From Dyadobacter sp. CY323 (lineage in GTDB: Bacteria > Bacteroidota > Bacteroidia > Cytophagales > Spirosomataceae), in assembly GCF_021390245.1 (NCBI RefSeq), contig NZ_JAJUXH010000002.1, forward strand, positions 496,001 to 560,000: 64,000 nt of DNA, read 5' to 3'. Under the pieces are notes generated by a model. It did no database searches and was not told the DNA's origin. It saw nothing but the letters and a program-made list of their open reading frames with translations. The translations under genes were made by a program, and so were the position numbers. Numbering within the stretch: the stretch's first letter is position 1; each line of letters begins with the position of its first letter. Of this stretch, positions 47,295-56,009 are shown piece by piece.

Positions 47295-48371
47295 TCAGGA
47301 TAGTAATTCGGAAAGTTTTATAAATGAGTTATCCATACCTGCAGGAGCTACGGGCGGGAGGGAGAAGCCAGACTCCACAGTGGCCATATCCTTGAAACCG
47401 CTGCCGGTGATGAGGCAGACAATGTTCGCGCTTGGATCGATTTCTCCATTCAAAATGGCTTTTTCAACACCTGCGAGCGCCACCGCGCCGGCAGGTTCGC
47501 AGAAGATCCCCTCGCGGAAAGCAAGTTCTTTGTGCCAGCGGAGTATTGTTTCGTCGGAAACGGTTTGGCCGGTTCCACGCAGGGCTTTGCAGGCAGCGAT
47601 CGTGTCATTGCCGTCGAGTACATTGGCCACCTGAAGTCCGCTGATACGCGTCGTTGAATGCCCGACACTCTTTGCCGGTACTCCGGTCCGGAGTGAAGAA
47701 GCAATGGTGTCATTTCCTTCGGGCTGAATGCAATGGACTTTTGATTGCTTTTTTTTAGTAAGTACTCCGCGCGCCACAGCCAGGGTAAGTCCGCCGCCGC
47801 CGGCAGGTACAAAGATTTCGGCACTACCTTCAAGTACGTCGAGAATTTCATGCGAAATACTCTCCACTCCGGCCATTCCCGACGCGCAGAAACGATAGGC
47901 GCTGATCGGTAAGGGAAGATGAAGTTCCCTGGTCAGTTTTTCAAGATGGTCCATCACGCGACCTGTCACCTCTGCAGAAGTACCGAAGCCGTCGATCATC
48001 AGCAATTCGGCCCCATATAGCTGCATTTGTTTGAGCTTGGGCAATGGAGCACCATCGACCACCACAATGATGCATTTGATTTGCGCCGCGGCACAATAAG
48101 CTGCCAAAGCTGCACCTGTGTTTCCGCTCGACGTTGCAATGCACCGCGTTTGCCGGTTACTGACCATTTCACTCACCAGTGCCGCCGCGAAACGGTCTTT
48201 ATAGGAGCCGGTCGGATTCAGGTTTTCCAGCTTGAAATAGAGGTTCGACAACCCCAGCGCCGGCCCGATGTTACGGGATCTTACCAAAGGTGTATTTCCT
48301 TCTCCCAGGCTAATGCGACTGGGCTGCGGAGCCGATTGCAATGGGTCGTTTGAGACTAGGTTCGCGTTCAA
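47295..48371 (-). CDS. Fold-type II PLP enzyme, threonine-synthase/ammonia-lyase-like
   Basis: 358 aa when started at TTG 48371. No in-frame ATG exists near there, and the TTG overlaps the preceding SDR stop as TTGA, the equivalent of the ATGA junctions elsewhere in this operon. A longer frame to 48482 lies inside the SDR gene and is rejected. The PLP Lys is K58 in TGSYKDR, with SSGNTGAA for the phosphate/substrate loop and GGGGLTLAV for PLP phosphate. The LGEGNTPL start is characteristic of threonine synthase. With RidA nearby it may deaminate a hydroxy-amino acid or amino-sugar acid rather than make threonine. Confidence 0.85.
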   Translation of the reverse strand: MNANLVSNDPLQSAPQPSRISLGEGNTPLVRSRNIGPALGLSNLYFKLENLNPTGSYKDRFAAALVSEMVSNRQTRCIATSSGNTGAALAAYCAAAQIKCIIVVVDGAPLPKLKQMQLYGAELLMIDGFGTSAEVTGRVMDHLEKLTRELHLPLPISAYRFCASGMAGVESISHEILDVLEGSAEIFVPAGGGGLTLAVARGVLTKKKQSKVHCIQPEGNDTIASSLRTGVPAKSVGHSTTRISGLQVANVLDGNDTIAACKALRGTGQTVSDETILRWHKELAFREGIFCEPAGAVALAGVEKAILNGEIDPSANIVCLITGSGFKDMATVESGFSLPPVAPAGMDNSFIKLSELLS

Positions 48372-49186
48372 AATTCTTCCGGAAATTGTATTTTTTTGAC
48401 TGAGTAAGGATTGAAATTTGGCTGAAACCCGCCATCGACTGTGATCGTCGTCCCGGTGATGTAGGATGCGGCATCGGAACAAAGCCAGGCGATGGTGCGG
48501 CCAACTTCCACGGCATCGCCGCCTCGTCCGAGCGGTATAAAATCCGTGAGCTGTTCGATGAGCTGGTCACTGATATTCTCGCCTTCCTGGTTTTTATAAT
48601 CGTTGCTTAATTCGGTACGGATATAGCCCGGGGCAATGCAAATAACCCGGATCCCGTTGCGTCCATAGGTAATCGCCATTTCTTTGGTGAGGCTTTCCAG
48701 CGCACCTTTGGAGGCGATGTAAGCAGCTGCAATTCCCGACGGCCTTCCGGCCATTACACTGGACACATTGATAATGATCCCGGGTATCTGCTGTTTTTCC
48801 ATTTCAGCTGCCGTAGCCTTACTTAGAAAAACCGGGGCGGTCAGGCAGACGCCGATTGTCTTTTCCCAGGTTGCCAGATCCAGCGTCCGGAGCGAACCGG
48901 CTACCCGCCAGGCTGCATTGTTGAGCAGCACATCAATCCTGCCGAACCGTGCGATTGTCTCAATAATCAGTGATTCACGGTATGCTTCACTGTTGAGGTC
49001 CCCTGGAAAAGGTGCGGCTGTAATGCCAGCAGCATTAAGCTCTTTTTGTAATGTCTCTAATCCTCGGGTTTCAATATCCGAGAGCATCAGCGCGTAACCC
49101 AGTTCGCCCAGTATTCGGGCGGTCGCACTTCCGATCCCTCCTGCTGCTCCCGTGATAACGGCTACTTTTTTTAGTTCTTCCATCAA
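48368..49186 (-). CDS. Short-chain dehydrogenase/reductase
   Basis: 272 aa (a second ATG is one codon later). Signatures: ITGAAGGIGSATA, NNAAWRV, INVSSVMAG and YIASK (YxxxK). The C-terminal TGTTITVDGG is typical of classical SDRs. Likely oxidises an alcohol of a sugar intermediate using NAD(P). The PLP gene start overlaps its stop. Confidence 0.92.
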   Translation of the reverse strand: MMEELKKVAVITGAAGGIGSATARILGELGYALMLSDIETRGLETLQKELNAAGITAAPFPGDLNSEAYRESLIIETIARFGRIDVLLNNAAWRVAGSLRTLDLATWEKTIGVCLTAPVFLSKATAAEMEKQQIPGIIINVSSVMAGRPSGIAAAYIASKGALESLTKEMAITYGRNGIRVICIAPGYIRTELSNDYKNQEGENISDQLIEQLTDFIPLGRGGDAVEVGRTIAWLCSDAASYITGTTITVDGGFQPNFNPYSVKKIQFPEEF

Positions 49187-49229
49187 AGAAGTGTAAAGGT
49201 TATCTTTTGGTTATTTTGGATTAAAATGG

Positions 49230-50141
49230 CTATGTCAGCGTAATCTTTCCAGGATTTGTAATGGGTAAAATTCCACCCAATGCATCTCCGACTTTTACCT
49301 TCACGAGGTTCCTCATCAAAAAAGCAAGCCCATCTACATCGGCCATTACTTTTGTCGAATCGCCGGTTAACGGATCATGTATCGTCCCCCAGCATTGACC
49401 GGCGACAACCTGATCTCCAACCTTTACTTCTGCCTGAAAAATGCCGTCCGCCGGAGAAGGCATCATTCCTTGCAGGTATCCGCTGTTAATCCGGGAATCT
49501 TCCACCCAGTAACGTTCGTGTAGCGGCAGCTCGCTTGCGGCACCGTCCAGCATGTCCAGGTTGCGTAGCAGATTAATGCATCCTTCCATATAATTTTCGA
49601 TCACAGCCTCGCGAATGCCCGTACCTCCGCCGTATTCAAGATATACTGCCGGAACCCCAGCGTCCCGGGCAACGGACAAGGTCCGGCCATCCGGACCCGG
49701 TTCGGTACCCCAGATCACAGGGACCGGAAATGATATGGCCATCTGGCGTTGTTTCTCCAGAACATCGCGGTTCTCATGCAGCATGTAACCCACCAACGGA
49801 AAGATGTCGTACATGACGCCGCCGGTGTGCATATCCACCAGATAATCAGCCTCGCGGATAAGTTCACTGATCGTCGCAGCCGCCTGCCCGGATGAACTTC
49901 CATTCGGATCGCCCGGGCAGATCCTCGCCAGGTCCAGTCCGTCGGGGCCAAAGCGGCTTGCGTTTTCATAAGCCAGCCGGTTGACCAGCGGGACAATCGT
50001 TACTTTGCCGGTGATCAATTTACCTTTGAGAAATTGGCCAAGCCGGGCTGCCGTCAGAATAGGCTCATACTCATCCCCATGCACGCCTGCTGTAATCAGT
50101 ACGTGCGGTCCTTTCTGTAAGCCTTCAATAACTGTTTTCAC
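49230..50141 (-). CDS. Succinylglutamate-desuccinylase/aspartoacylase-family deacylase
   Basis: 303 aa zinc hydrolase of the M14 AspA group. Zinc ligands His21 and Glu24 in GVHGDEYEP and the third His in VDMHTG; the catalytic Glu is likely in VYLEYGGG. The C-terminal lipoyl-like beta barrel (GDQVVAGQCWGTIHD) is also typical. Such enzymes remove an acyl group from an N-acylated amino acid or similar compound. In this locus it is a candidate N-deacylase of an imported acylated amino sugar. No signal peptide is evident, so it is cytoplasmic. Confidence 0.87.
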   Translation of the reverse strand: MKTVIEGLQKGPHVLITAGVHGDEYEPILTAARLGQFLKGKLITGKVTIVPLVNRLAYENASRFGPDGLDLARICPGDPNGSSSGQAAATISELIREADYLVDMHTGGVMYDIFPLVGYMLHENRDVLEKQRQMAISFPVPVIWGTEPGPDGRTLSVARDAGVPAVYLEYGGGTGIREAVIENYMEGCINLLRNLDMLDGAASELPLHERYWVEDSRINSGYLQGMMPSPADGIFQAEVKVGDQVVAGQCWGTIHDPLTGDSTKVMADVDGLAFLMRNLVKVKVGDALGGILPITNPGKITLT

Positions 50142-50185
50142 TTTTATTGATTTTCAGTAGATTCATTTTCCGATTTGCTGCTCTC

Positions 50186-50995
50186 TCAATGCTGTCCTTC
50201 AAAATATTCGCCTCCGCAGGTAGGTGCCTCGGCATCGAATATATTCAACGTCTTAAATAGTAATCGTGCGATCTGCTGATGTCCCACGTAGTTCGGGTGG
50301 AGCCTGTCGTTGAGCCATTGCCGGTAAATGTCATTCAGGAATTTGCTTTGTCTTTTTTCCCAATACTCATAATTGTCAACCAGCAGCACCTTCCTGGAAT
50401 CAGCCACCTGCCGGATCACAGTTACGTAGTCGGGAAGCGTTTTCCGTTCCGGCGAAAGGTTTAGGATAATGGGATTTGGGGTATGTAAAACCGGCACCGC
50501 ATTCAGCGCCCTGATCTGCTCAATGATCGATGTAAGGTTTTTTTCAAAAACAGCAGGAGTGATGTCTGGCTTCGAGCAGTCGTTGGTACCGATCATGATG
50601 GAGACCACGGAAGGTTCAAAGCGGGACACCCGCCATTGAAAATCCTGCAGGATGCTGGCGGTGGTTTGCGAGCTGATTCCTGTATTGATCACCCAGTCGC
50701 GTGTCCTCGTGAGTTCCCATCGCAATCGTTCCTCAAATATTTCCGGATATGAACGTCTCCCGGCCGTATGCTTCGCCCCGTGCGTGATGCTATCGCCTGT
50801 GAATACCCAGATATGTGGTTTTGAATCGCGGAGAATCTCATTGATGCGCTCCAAATCCTGCGCATCAACAACGGTCTGTGCATGCAAACCCGTCCCGCCG
50901 CCGTAAGCCAGGGTAGTAACACCAACAGGCAAAACGGCACCTAACGTCCTCAAAAATAGTCGCCGCGGCAGAGTATGCTTCTGCTGATCGTTCAT
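50186..50995 (-). CDS. SGNH/GDSL hydrolase, exported
   Basis: 269 aa from ATG 50995, which overlaps the upstream sialidase-like stop as ATGA; a longer frame to 51127 lies inside that gene. N-terminus PRRLFLRTLGA (10-20) is Tat-like and precedes a hydrophobic stretch ending LHAQ. SGNH blocks: FTGDSITHG (Ser69), the NTGISSQ Gly region, MIGTNDCS (Asn) and NDRLHPN (Asp/His). Probably an esterase that strips O-acetyl or other ester groups from the glycan, which would suit O-acetylated sialic acids. Confidence 0.9.
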   Translation of the reverse strand: MNDQQKHTLPRRLFLRTLGAVLPVGVTTLAYGGGTGLHAQTVVDAQDLERINEILRDSKPHIWVFTGDSITHGAKHTAGRRSYPEIFEERLRWELTRTRDWVINTGISSQTTASILQDFQWRVSRFEPSVVSIMIGTNDCSKPDITPAVFEKNLTSIIEQIRALNAVPVLHTPNPIILNLSPERKTLPDYVTVIRQVADSRKVLLVDNYEYWEKRQSKFLNDIYRQWLNDRLHPNYVGHQQIARLLFKTLNIFDAEAPTCGGEYFEGQH

Positions 50996-53217
50996 TGGTA
51001 AAGCCATTTCTGGTTGATACGGGTCACTCTCAGAACAGACAAATGTGTTTTTGCGGACTGGCTGCCCGCGCAATATCCCAGCAACACCTCGTTTTTGGTA
51101 AAATGTGCTGCGGTATAGCAGTACCACCCATCCGGGTCTGTTTCAATGTTTTTCACGTTTGTCCAGGTAGCGCCGTCGTCTTTGGAAATTGCGACTGTCA
51201 ATGGTGTGCGCACTCCGCCGTGCCATTCGCTTTCCCTTTTTGGGTTATTGTTCCAAATCATCAGCAAATCGCCCGTTTTAGGCATTCTGACAATGGTAGC
51301 CGGTGACATGGGCGAGTCAATACTGGTCTCCTGAATGTGTGACCAGGTTTGACCTTTATCACTCGAAAACGACATTTGCTGTTTGCCACCACTTGCCCGG
51401 ATGATCATCAGAAGACGTCCGTCTTTGAGCTCGACCAGACCAGGTTCCTGAGTAATGATTTTGGTATCATTCGGCACAGCCTTGCCCGATTTCCAGGTTT
51501 GTCCGTTGTCGTCCGAATAATAACTGAACAAGGTTGCCTGATTGCTCCATTTTCCATTGTCGTCCCCGTGCCGCGCCACCGCCATGATCAATCTTCCGTT
51601 TTTGAGTTGTATAACCCGGCTGTTGTTGAGTACAAAATATCCTTCCTGGTCGGTAATGCAGGCAATCGGCGATGACCATGTTTTTCCTTCGTCGGAAGAA
51701 AGGCGAAGGAGTGGCTTGCAATCTGTTTCTGAGTTTTTCTTGAGATACCAGAGAGCAATCCGTCCGTTTTTGAGCCGAAGCATGGAAACCGACATCACAT
51801 TCATGTCTCCTTCTCGTTCCACGACGATGTGGTCGTCTTTTGTCCACGTCTTGCCCTGATCGGAGGAGTACCGGCCGGCCAGGTATGCGGGTGCATGGTC
51901 ACTGGATGAGCCGCCCGTGTAGCGACTGTACACAAAGAGTAATCTGCCATCTTTCAGCGTCACAAAATCTCCCTCACTGTTGCGCGGGTTGTCACTGCCT
52001 GGGTTAAGTTGTAATGCGATGGGCAGGTTTTTGTCCCTATCCGTTTCCTTTTTTAGTGCAATGGCGGCCCATTGCTTTGCAAACCGCTCATTGAGGGCCG
52101 GGAGACTGTATCTTTTTACTTTCAGACTCAATCCTTTGGCGTTATTGCCTTCGGGGTTCACATAATAGGAAAACAACACGTGGTCTCCTTCGAAATGAAT
52201 GGAGGTATAGGCGTATTCTTCGTTTGGATCGGTTTCGATGTTTGTGAGCGCAACCCAGGACTTTCCATTGTCCCGAGAGGCTGAAATGGTCAGCGGGGAA
52301 CGTTTGGATTTAAAATAACCGGGGCCCGATAAACCATTGTTATTATGTACTGCGATCAGGTCGGCTGTTCCCGGAAAGCGTTTCACAGAGGCAGGTGCAA
52401 CAGGCGAATGCAGGCCCGATTGAGTCGCCATAGCCCAGCTCGCACCACGATCGTCCGAAAAGGTCTGGTACTGACGTCCGCCACTGGCCCGGATGATCAT
52501 CATGATCCGGCCGTCGGCCAGTTCAACAACACCCGGTTCCTGCGTGATCACCGAATCGGGCGTGGGTACGATCTTTCCGCTTTTCCAGGATTGTCCGTTG
52601 TCGTCGGAGAAATAGCAACTTAGCCTCCCTTTATTGCTCCACTTGGTGGAAGCCGTTTTGTGAAGGGATACCGGTGCGATCAGCCTTCCGTTCCCGATTT
52701 GTATCACCCGGTCGTTGTTCAAAACAAAATAGCCTTTTTCGTCGGTGATTACAGACCTTGGCGCAGACCAGGTTTTAGCCTCATCCGTGGAAAAGCGGAC
52801 CTGCGGAATGCAATCGTCCAGGGAATTTTTACGGGCGTAAAACAAAGCCAGTGTCCCGTTTTTCAGGCGAAGTAAGGAAACGGACATGACGTTCATATCA
52901 CCCTCCTTGTCAAGTACCAGATGGTCTTCTTTCGTCCAGGTTTTGCCGCCATCGGAAGAAAATCTGCCCATTAACTGCGCCGGTGCGTGATCACTGGCGG
53001 TCCCCTCAAAACGAGAGTAAACCAACAGTACACGCCCGTCTTTCAGCGTAGTCATCGCACCTTCGGTATTGCGCGGGCTTTCGGCGCTGGCCGCCAGGGT
53101 CAGTACGGTTTCTCCGGCGAGGTCGCTGTTTTGGCTGTGCGCAACCGAGAAAACCTGCGTGGCCGCTGCCATCAGGCAGGAAACCACAAAACGTTTATTT
53201 AGAAAAAAGCCACCCAT
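50992..53217 (-). CDS. Double BNR/sialidase-like protein
   Basis: 741 aa with signal peptide (ending VAHSQ, about residue 29). Two homologous beta-propeller modules (about 35-385 and 398-741), each with five Asp boxes such as SSDGGKTWTKED, SDDNGQSW, SSDEGKTW and SKDDGATW. Both begin with a NPRNSEGDF/PRNTEGAM motif in place of the Arg-Ile-Pro motif expected of GH33 sialidases, so true sialidase activity is uncertain. Its start overlaps the stop of the single-module paralogue by 23 nt. Secreted or periplasmic; a glycan-cleaving or binding role is inferred. Confidence 0.85.
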   Translation of the reverse strand: MGGFFLNKRFVVSCLMAAATQVFSVAHSQNSDLAGETVLTLAASAESPRNTEGAMTTLKDGRVLLVYSRFEGTASDHAPAQLMGRFSSDGGKTWTKEDHLVLDKEGDMNVMSVSLLRLKNGTLALFYARKNSLDDCIPQVRFSTDEAKTWSAPRSVITDEKGYFVLNNDRVIQIGNGRLIAPVSLHKTASTKWSNKGRLSCYFSDDNGQSWKSGKIVPTPDSVITQEPGVVELADGRIMMIIRASGGRQYQTFSDDRGASWAMATQSGLHSPVAPASVKRFPGTADLIAVHNNNGLSGPGYFKSKRSPLTISASRDNGKSWVALTNIETDPNEEYAYTSIHFEGDHVLFSYYVNPEGNNAKGLSLKVKRYSLPALNERFAKQWAAIALKKETDRDKNLPIALQLNPGSDNPRNSEGDFVTLKDGRLLFVYSRYTGGSSSDHAPAYLAGRYSSDQGKTWTKDDHIVVEREGDMNVMSVSMLRLKNGRIALWYLKKNSETDCKPLLRLSSDEGKTWSSPIACITDQEGYFVLNNSRVIQLKNGRLIMAVARHGDDNGKWSNQATLFSYYSDDNGQTWKSGKAVPNDTKIITQEPGLVELKDGRLLMIIRASGGKQQMSFSSDKGQTWSHIQETSIDSPMSPATIVRMPKTGDLLMIWNNNPKRESEWHGGVRTPLTVAISKDDGATWTNVKNIETDPDGWYCYTAAHFTKNEVLLGYCAGSQSAKTHLSVLRVTRINQKWLYQ

Positions 53218-54385
53218 GGTTGATTTTTGTCAGATTTGTAATGGAAAGACCGGTACCCTTTGAGCGAAAACCGGCACAATAGCTTAGCAAAAGGTCGCCC
53301 TCTGAATTAAACCGTGCTGCGGTGTAGCAATAATGCCCGTCCGGATCGTCGTGAATTGTTTTGACCTGCTTCCAGCTCTGGCCTTCGTCGGCTGATACAG
53401 CAATGTTGAAAGGTGTTCTTTTGCCGTAACCAAGGCCCAGCACACCGAAGTTGTTCCAGATCGCGACCAACTGTTTTGTAGCCGGATCACGGACAATGGT
53501 AGCAGGGGATAAAGGTGAGGGAAGGTTGTAGGGAACGGCCATTTGCCATGTTTTTCCTTTGTCTTTGGAATAAGAGGCATACTGCATTCCGCGATCCGTG
53601 CGGATATACATCATGACGGAACCGTCTTTCATTTGGAGCAACCCCGGCTCCTGGGCCATTACGGCATCCGGCACTTTGACCTGTGCGCTTCTTTTCCAGG
53701 ATTTGCCATCGTCATCCGAGTAATAGCAAAACAACTGGCCGTAGTTATTGAAACTCGACTCATGTTTCTCCGGTGAAACTCCTTTTACATCGGTGGTGTG
53801 CAGCGCCACGGGTACCAGCAGCCTGCCCGATGGCAATTGAATGACCCGGGCATTGTTCAGGACGTAATATCCGGGACGGTCGGTAATGCACGCCACCGGT
53901 TCTTTCCAGGTTTTTCCTTCATCTTCGGATATCCGTAAATAGGGAATGCAGTCATTAATGGAATTTTTGCGGGCATAAAACAAGGCTATCCTGCCGTTTT
54001 TCAACCGGAGCAGCGACACCGACATAACGTTCATTGCGCCTTCGTTTTGTACTACAATTTCGTCTTTCTCCGTCCAGGTACTGCCGCCGTCCGAGGAGTA
54101 GCGTGCAGCCAGGTGTGAGTTGCCAAAATCGCTCGAAGATTTTCCCGTGAAATGCGTGTACACGAAAAGAATGCGGCCGTCTTTCAATGTCACAAAGTCG
54201 CCCTCGCTGTTGCGGGGGTTATCTGTGCCTGGCAATATTTGTAATGCAACCTGCGGGCCGGGAACGGATTGGCCTTGCGATGGGAGGCTGGAAATCATCA
54301 TTACGACCAAAACTCCGACGCTGCTAAAACTGAGTCGCAGAGTCGTAAGCCATTTAAACAAGACCATTGATTTTATGCCGTTCAT
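53195..54385 (-). CDS. Single-module BNR/sialidase-like protein
   Basis: 396 aa with a signal peptide (VMMISSLPSQGQS; ATG 54367 is an alternative). One propeller with five Asp boxes (SSDGGSTW, SEDEGKTW, SDDDGKSW, SKDKGKTW, SADEGQSW). It shares blocks such as NPRNSEGDFVTLKDGR and ARKNS.NDCIP with both modules of the next gene, so these three modules arose by duplication. The same absence of an RIP motif applies. It is the first enzyme gene after SusD, 87 nt downstream and behind a hairpin. Confidence 0.85.
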   Translation of the reverse strand: MNGIKSMVLFKWLTTLRLSFSSVGVLVVMMISSLPSQGQSVPGPQVALQILPGTDNPRNSEGDFVTLKDGRILFVYTHFTGKSSSDFGNSHLAARYSSDGGSTWTEKDEIVVQNEGAMNVMSVSLLRLKNGRIALFYARKNSINDCIPYLRISEDEGKTWKEPVACITDRPGYYVLNNARVIQLPSGRLLVPVALHTTDVKGVSPEKHESSFNNYGQLFCYYSDDDGKSWKRSAQVKVPDAVMAQEPGLLQMKDGSVMMYIRTDRGMQYASYSKDKGKTWQMAVPYNLPSPLSPATIVRDPATKQLVAIWNNFGVLGLGYGKRTPFNIAVSADEGQSWKQVKTIHDDPDGHYCYTAARFNSEGDLLLSYCAGFRSKGTGLSITNLTKINHGWLFSK

Positions 54386-54434
54386 ATCAAATTATAAGGG
54401 TTTAGGAATATTCAGCGTCTTAAAAATCTTTTCA

Positions 54435-54463
54435 ACAACTCCGGATTTGGATACCGGAGTTGT
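54435..54463 (-). promoter_or_regulatory. Intra-operon hairpin between SusD and the enzyme genes
   Basis: ACAACTCCGG (54435-54444) and CCGGAGTTGT (54454-54463) pair perfectly around 9 nt. It is followed on the minus strand by a weak, interrupted T-rich stretch, so it is more likely an attenuator or mRNA-stabilising element than a full terminator. Confidence 0.6.
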
Positions 54464-54472
54464 CTTATTTAA

Positions 54473-55993
54473 CTAAAGATAGCCGGGGGTTTGCTTGAGT
54501 GCTTTGTTGTTGGTAAGCGTGTTGAGATCTACCGGCCACAGGAGTTTGTATTCCTCAGTAACCGTTGTGTATTTAAATACATACTCTTTTCCAAAACGCA
54601 ACAGGTCATACCAGCGCTTTCCTTCTCCGATAAACTCGAAATACCTTTCTTTCAAAATCATCTCCGGCAGTACCTTGTCGCCGGGCTGATTCGGAAAACC
54701 GTGCACGGCAGGCTTGTAGTTGTTGCCATAGGCGCGTTGTCTCACCAGGTTAATTTCCGTAGCCGGATCTTCTCCAAGTACCGTTTTGGCTTCTGCGAGC
54801 ATTAGCAGCAGGTCCGCATAGCGGTATATCGGATAGTCGTCCACCATCACGCGGCTGCCGGCATTGATAATTCCCTGATATTTGGCCAGGTAGCAGCCAG
54901 CAAGAACGTACTGCCCATTCACCAGTGAAAAAGCTCCCTGGATCGACGCGTATTTGCGCGAGTCTTCGCTGGAGAAACTTCTGTAGGTGCTTTTCTTGAT
55001 CGGGGCCTGAAATCCGCCCGTGCCGCCTACCAGATCTTTCTGAACATCAATTTTCGCTTTCGACAGGGAGTCATAATAATTCCCGATGTAGTTGATCTGA
55101 GGTAAAAAAGGTGCAAACTCACCCCCCATAAAAACATATTCGTTCAGCTCATTGCGTACAGCGAATATGATTTCCTTATTTCCTTTATTGGCATAGCCGA
55201 AAATATCCCTGAAGTTCGGCAGCAGTCCCAATGCCGGTACATTCTGCTGGATATCCGTGAGTGCTTTTTTGGCGATCGCAGCATCCGCGGCACCGCCGTT
55301 CAGCCGTTTCGCAGACCATAGATATGTCTCTGCTTTGAGCATCAGCGTAGCACTTTTCGACCAGACAGCCTTATTCAGTTTGATGGTATAATTCGTCCCG
55401 AAAGCAGCCTCTGATTTACTCAGATCCGACTTGATGAGTGCCATTACATCCGCGGCAGGTGACGCCGCTTTTGCCAGCGTACTGATATCAAACGTGGAAG
55501 TTGCTGTTTCGTGAATAATTACATCGCCCCAGGTGCGCAGCAGATGAAAATAATAAAATGCCCGCATTCCATAACCCTGTCCAAGATAGTATGCTTTGCT
55601 CGCCTCAGGCAACAGAGTGGTTTGTTCGGTCTTCTCGATAAGCAGGTTGATTTGGTTAATGTTGCTGTAAAAACCACCGTACTCGTTCACGCCCGGATTG
55701 CTGATGTTTATGGTATTGAGCCAAAGTCGCTCCCGGTTATTGGTTGACTCTCCACCAAAGGAAGTTTCTCCAAACTCATCGGCCCGCATGCCGCCGAGCA
55801 CAAATAAATTGTACGTATGAATGCGCAAACGGGAGTGTATACCGATCACAAACGATTCCCATTGCTCCGGTGACTTCCAGAAATTATCGTCCGTAATGCT
55901 GCTGATGGGTGAAAGATCAAGCTCGGTTTTGCTGCAGGATGTAGCCAGCGACAGCAGAATGCTCAGTAAAATAGGAAATGATATCTTTTTCAT
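54473..55993 (-). CDS. SusD/RagB-family surface nutrient-binding lipoprotein
   Basis: 506 aa from ATG 55993 (an extended frame to 56068 overlaps the SusC gene). Lipoprotein signal ends LATSC (about Cys19). SusD signatures: GMRAFYYFHLLRTWGDV and RYFEFIGEGKRWYDLLRFG. It starts 16 nt after the SusC stop and forms the transporter pair of the 18-gene locus. It is not close to the other SusD in this window (592 aa), consistent with a different ligand. Confidence 0.95.
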   Translation of the reverse strand: MKKISFPILLSILLSLATSCSKTELDLSPISSITDDNFWKSPEQWESFVIGIHSRLRIHTYNLFVLGGMRADEFGETSFGGESTNNRERLWLNTINISNPGVNEYGGFYSNINQINLLIEKTEQTTLLPEASKAYYLGQGYGMRAFYYFHLLRTWGDVIIHETATSTFDISTLAKAASPAADVMALIKSDLSKSEAAFGTNYTIKLNKAVWSKSATLMLKAETYLWSAKRLNGGAADAAIAKKALTDIQQNVPALGLLPNFRDIFGYANKGNKEIIFAVRNELNEYVFMGGEFAPFLPQINYIGNYYDSLSKAKIDVQKDLVGGTGGFQAPIKKSTYRSFSSEDSRKYASIQGAFSLVNGQYVLAGCYLAKYQGIINAGSRVMVDDYPIYRYADLLLMLAEAKTVLGEDPATEINLVRQRAYGNNYKPAVHGFPNQPGDKVLPEMILKERYFEFIGEGKRWYDLLRFGKEYVFKYTTVTEEYKLLWPVDLNTLTNNKALKQTPGYL

Positions 55994-56009
55994 GATTCTT
56001 CGATTGCAT

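Noticed and set aside
48372..48482. N-terminal extension of the PLP enzyme
   Set aside because: It overlaps the SDR gene; the TTGA junction and LGEGNTPL start support TTG 48371.
50996..51127. N-terminal extension of the second SGNH hydrolase
   Set aside because: Lies inside the BNR gene; the ATGA overlap and Tat-like signal support ATG 50995.
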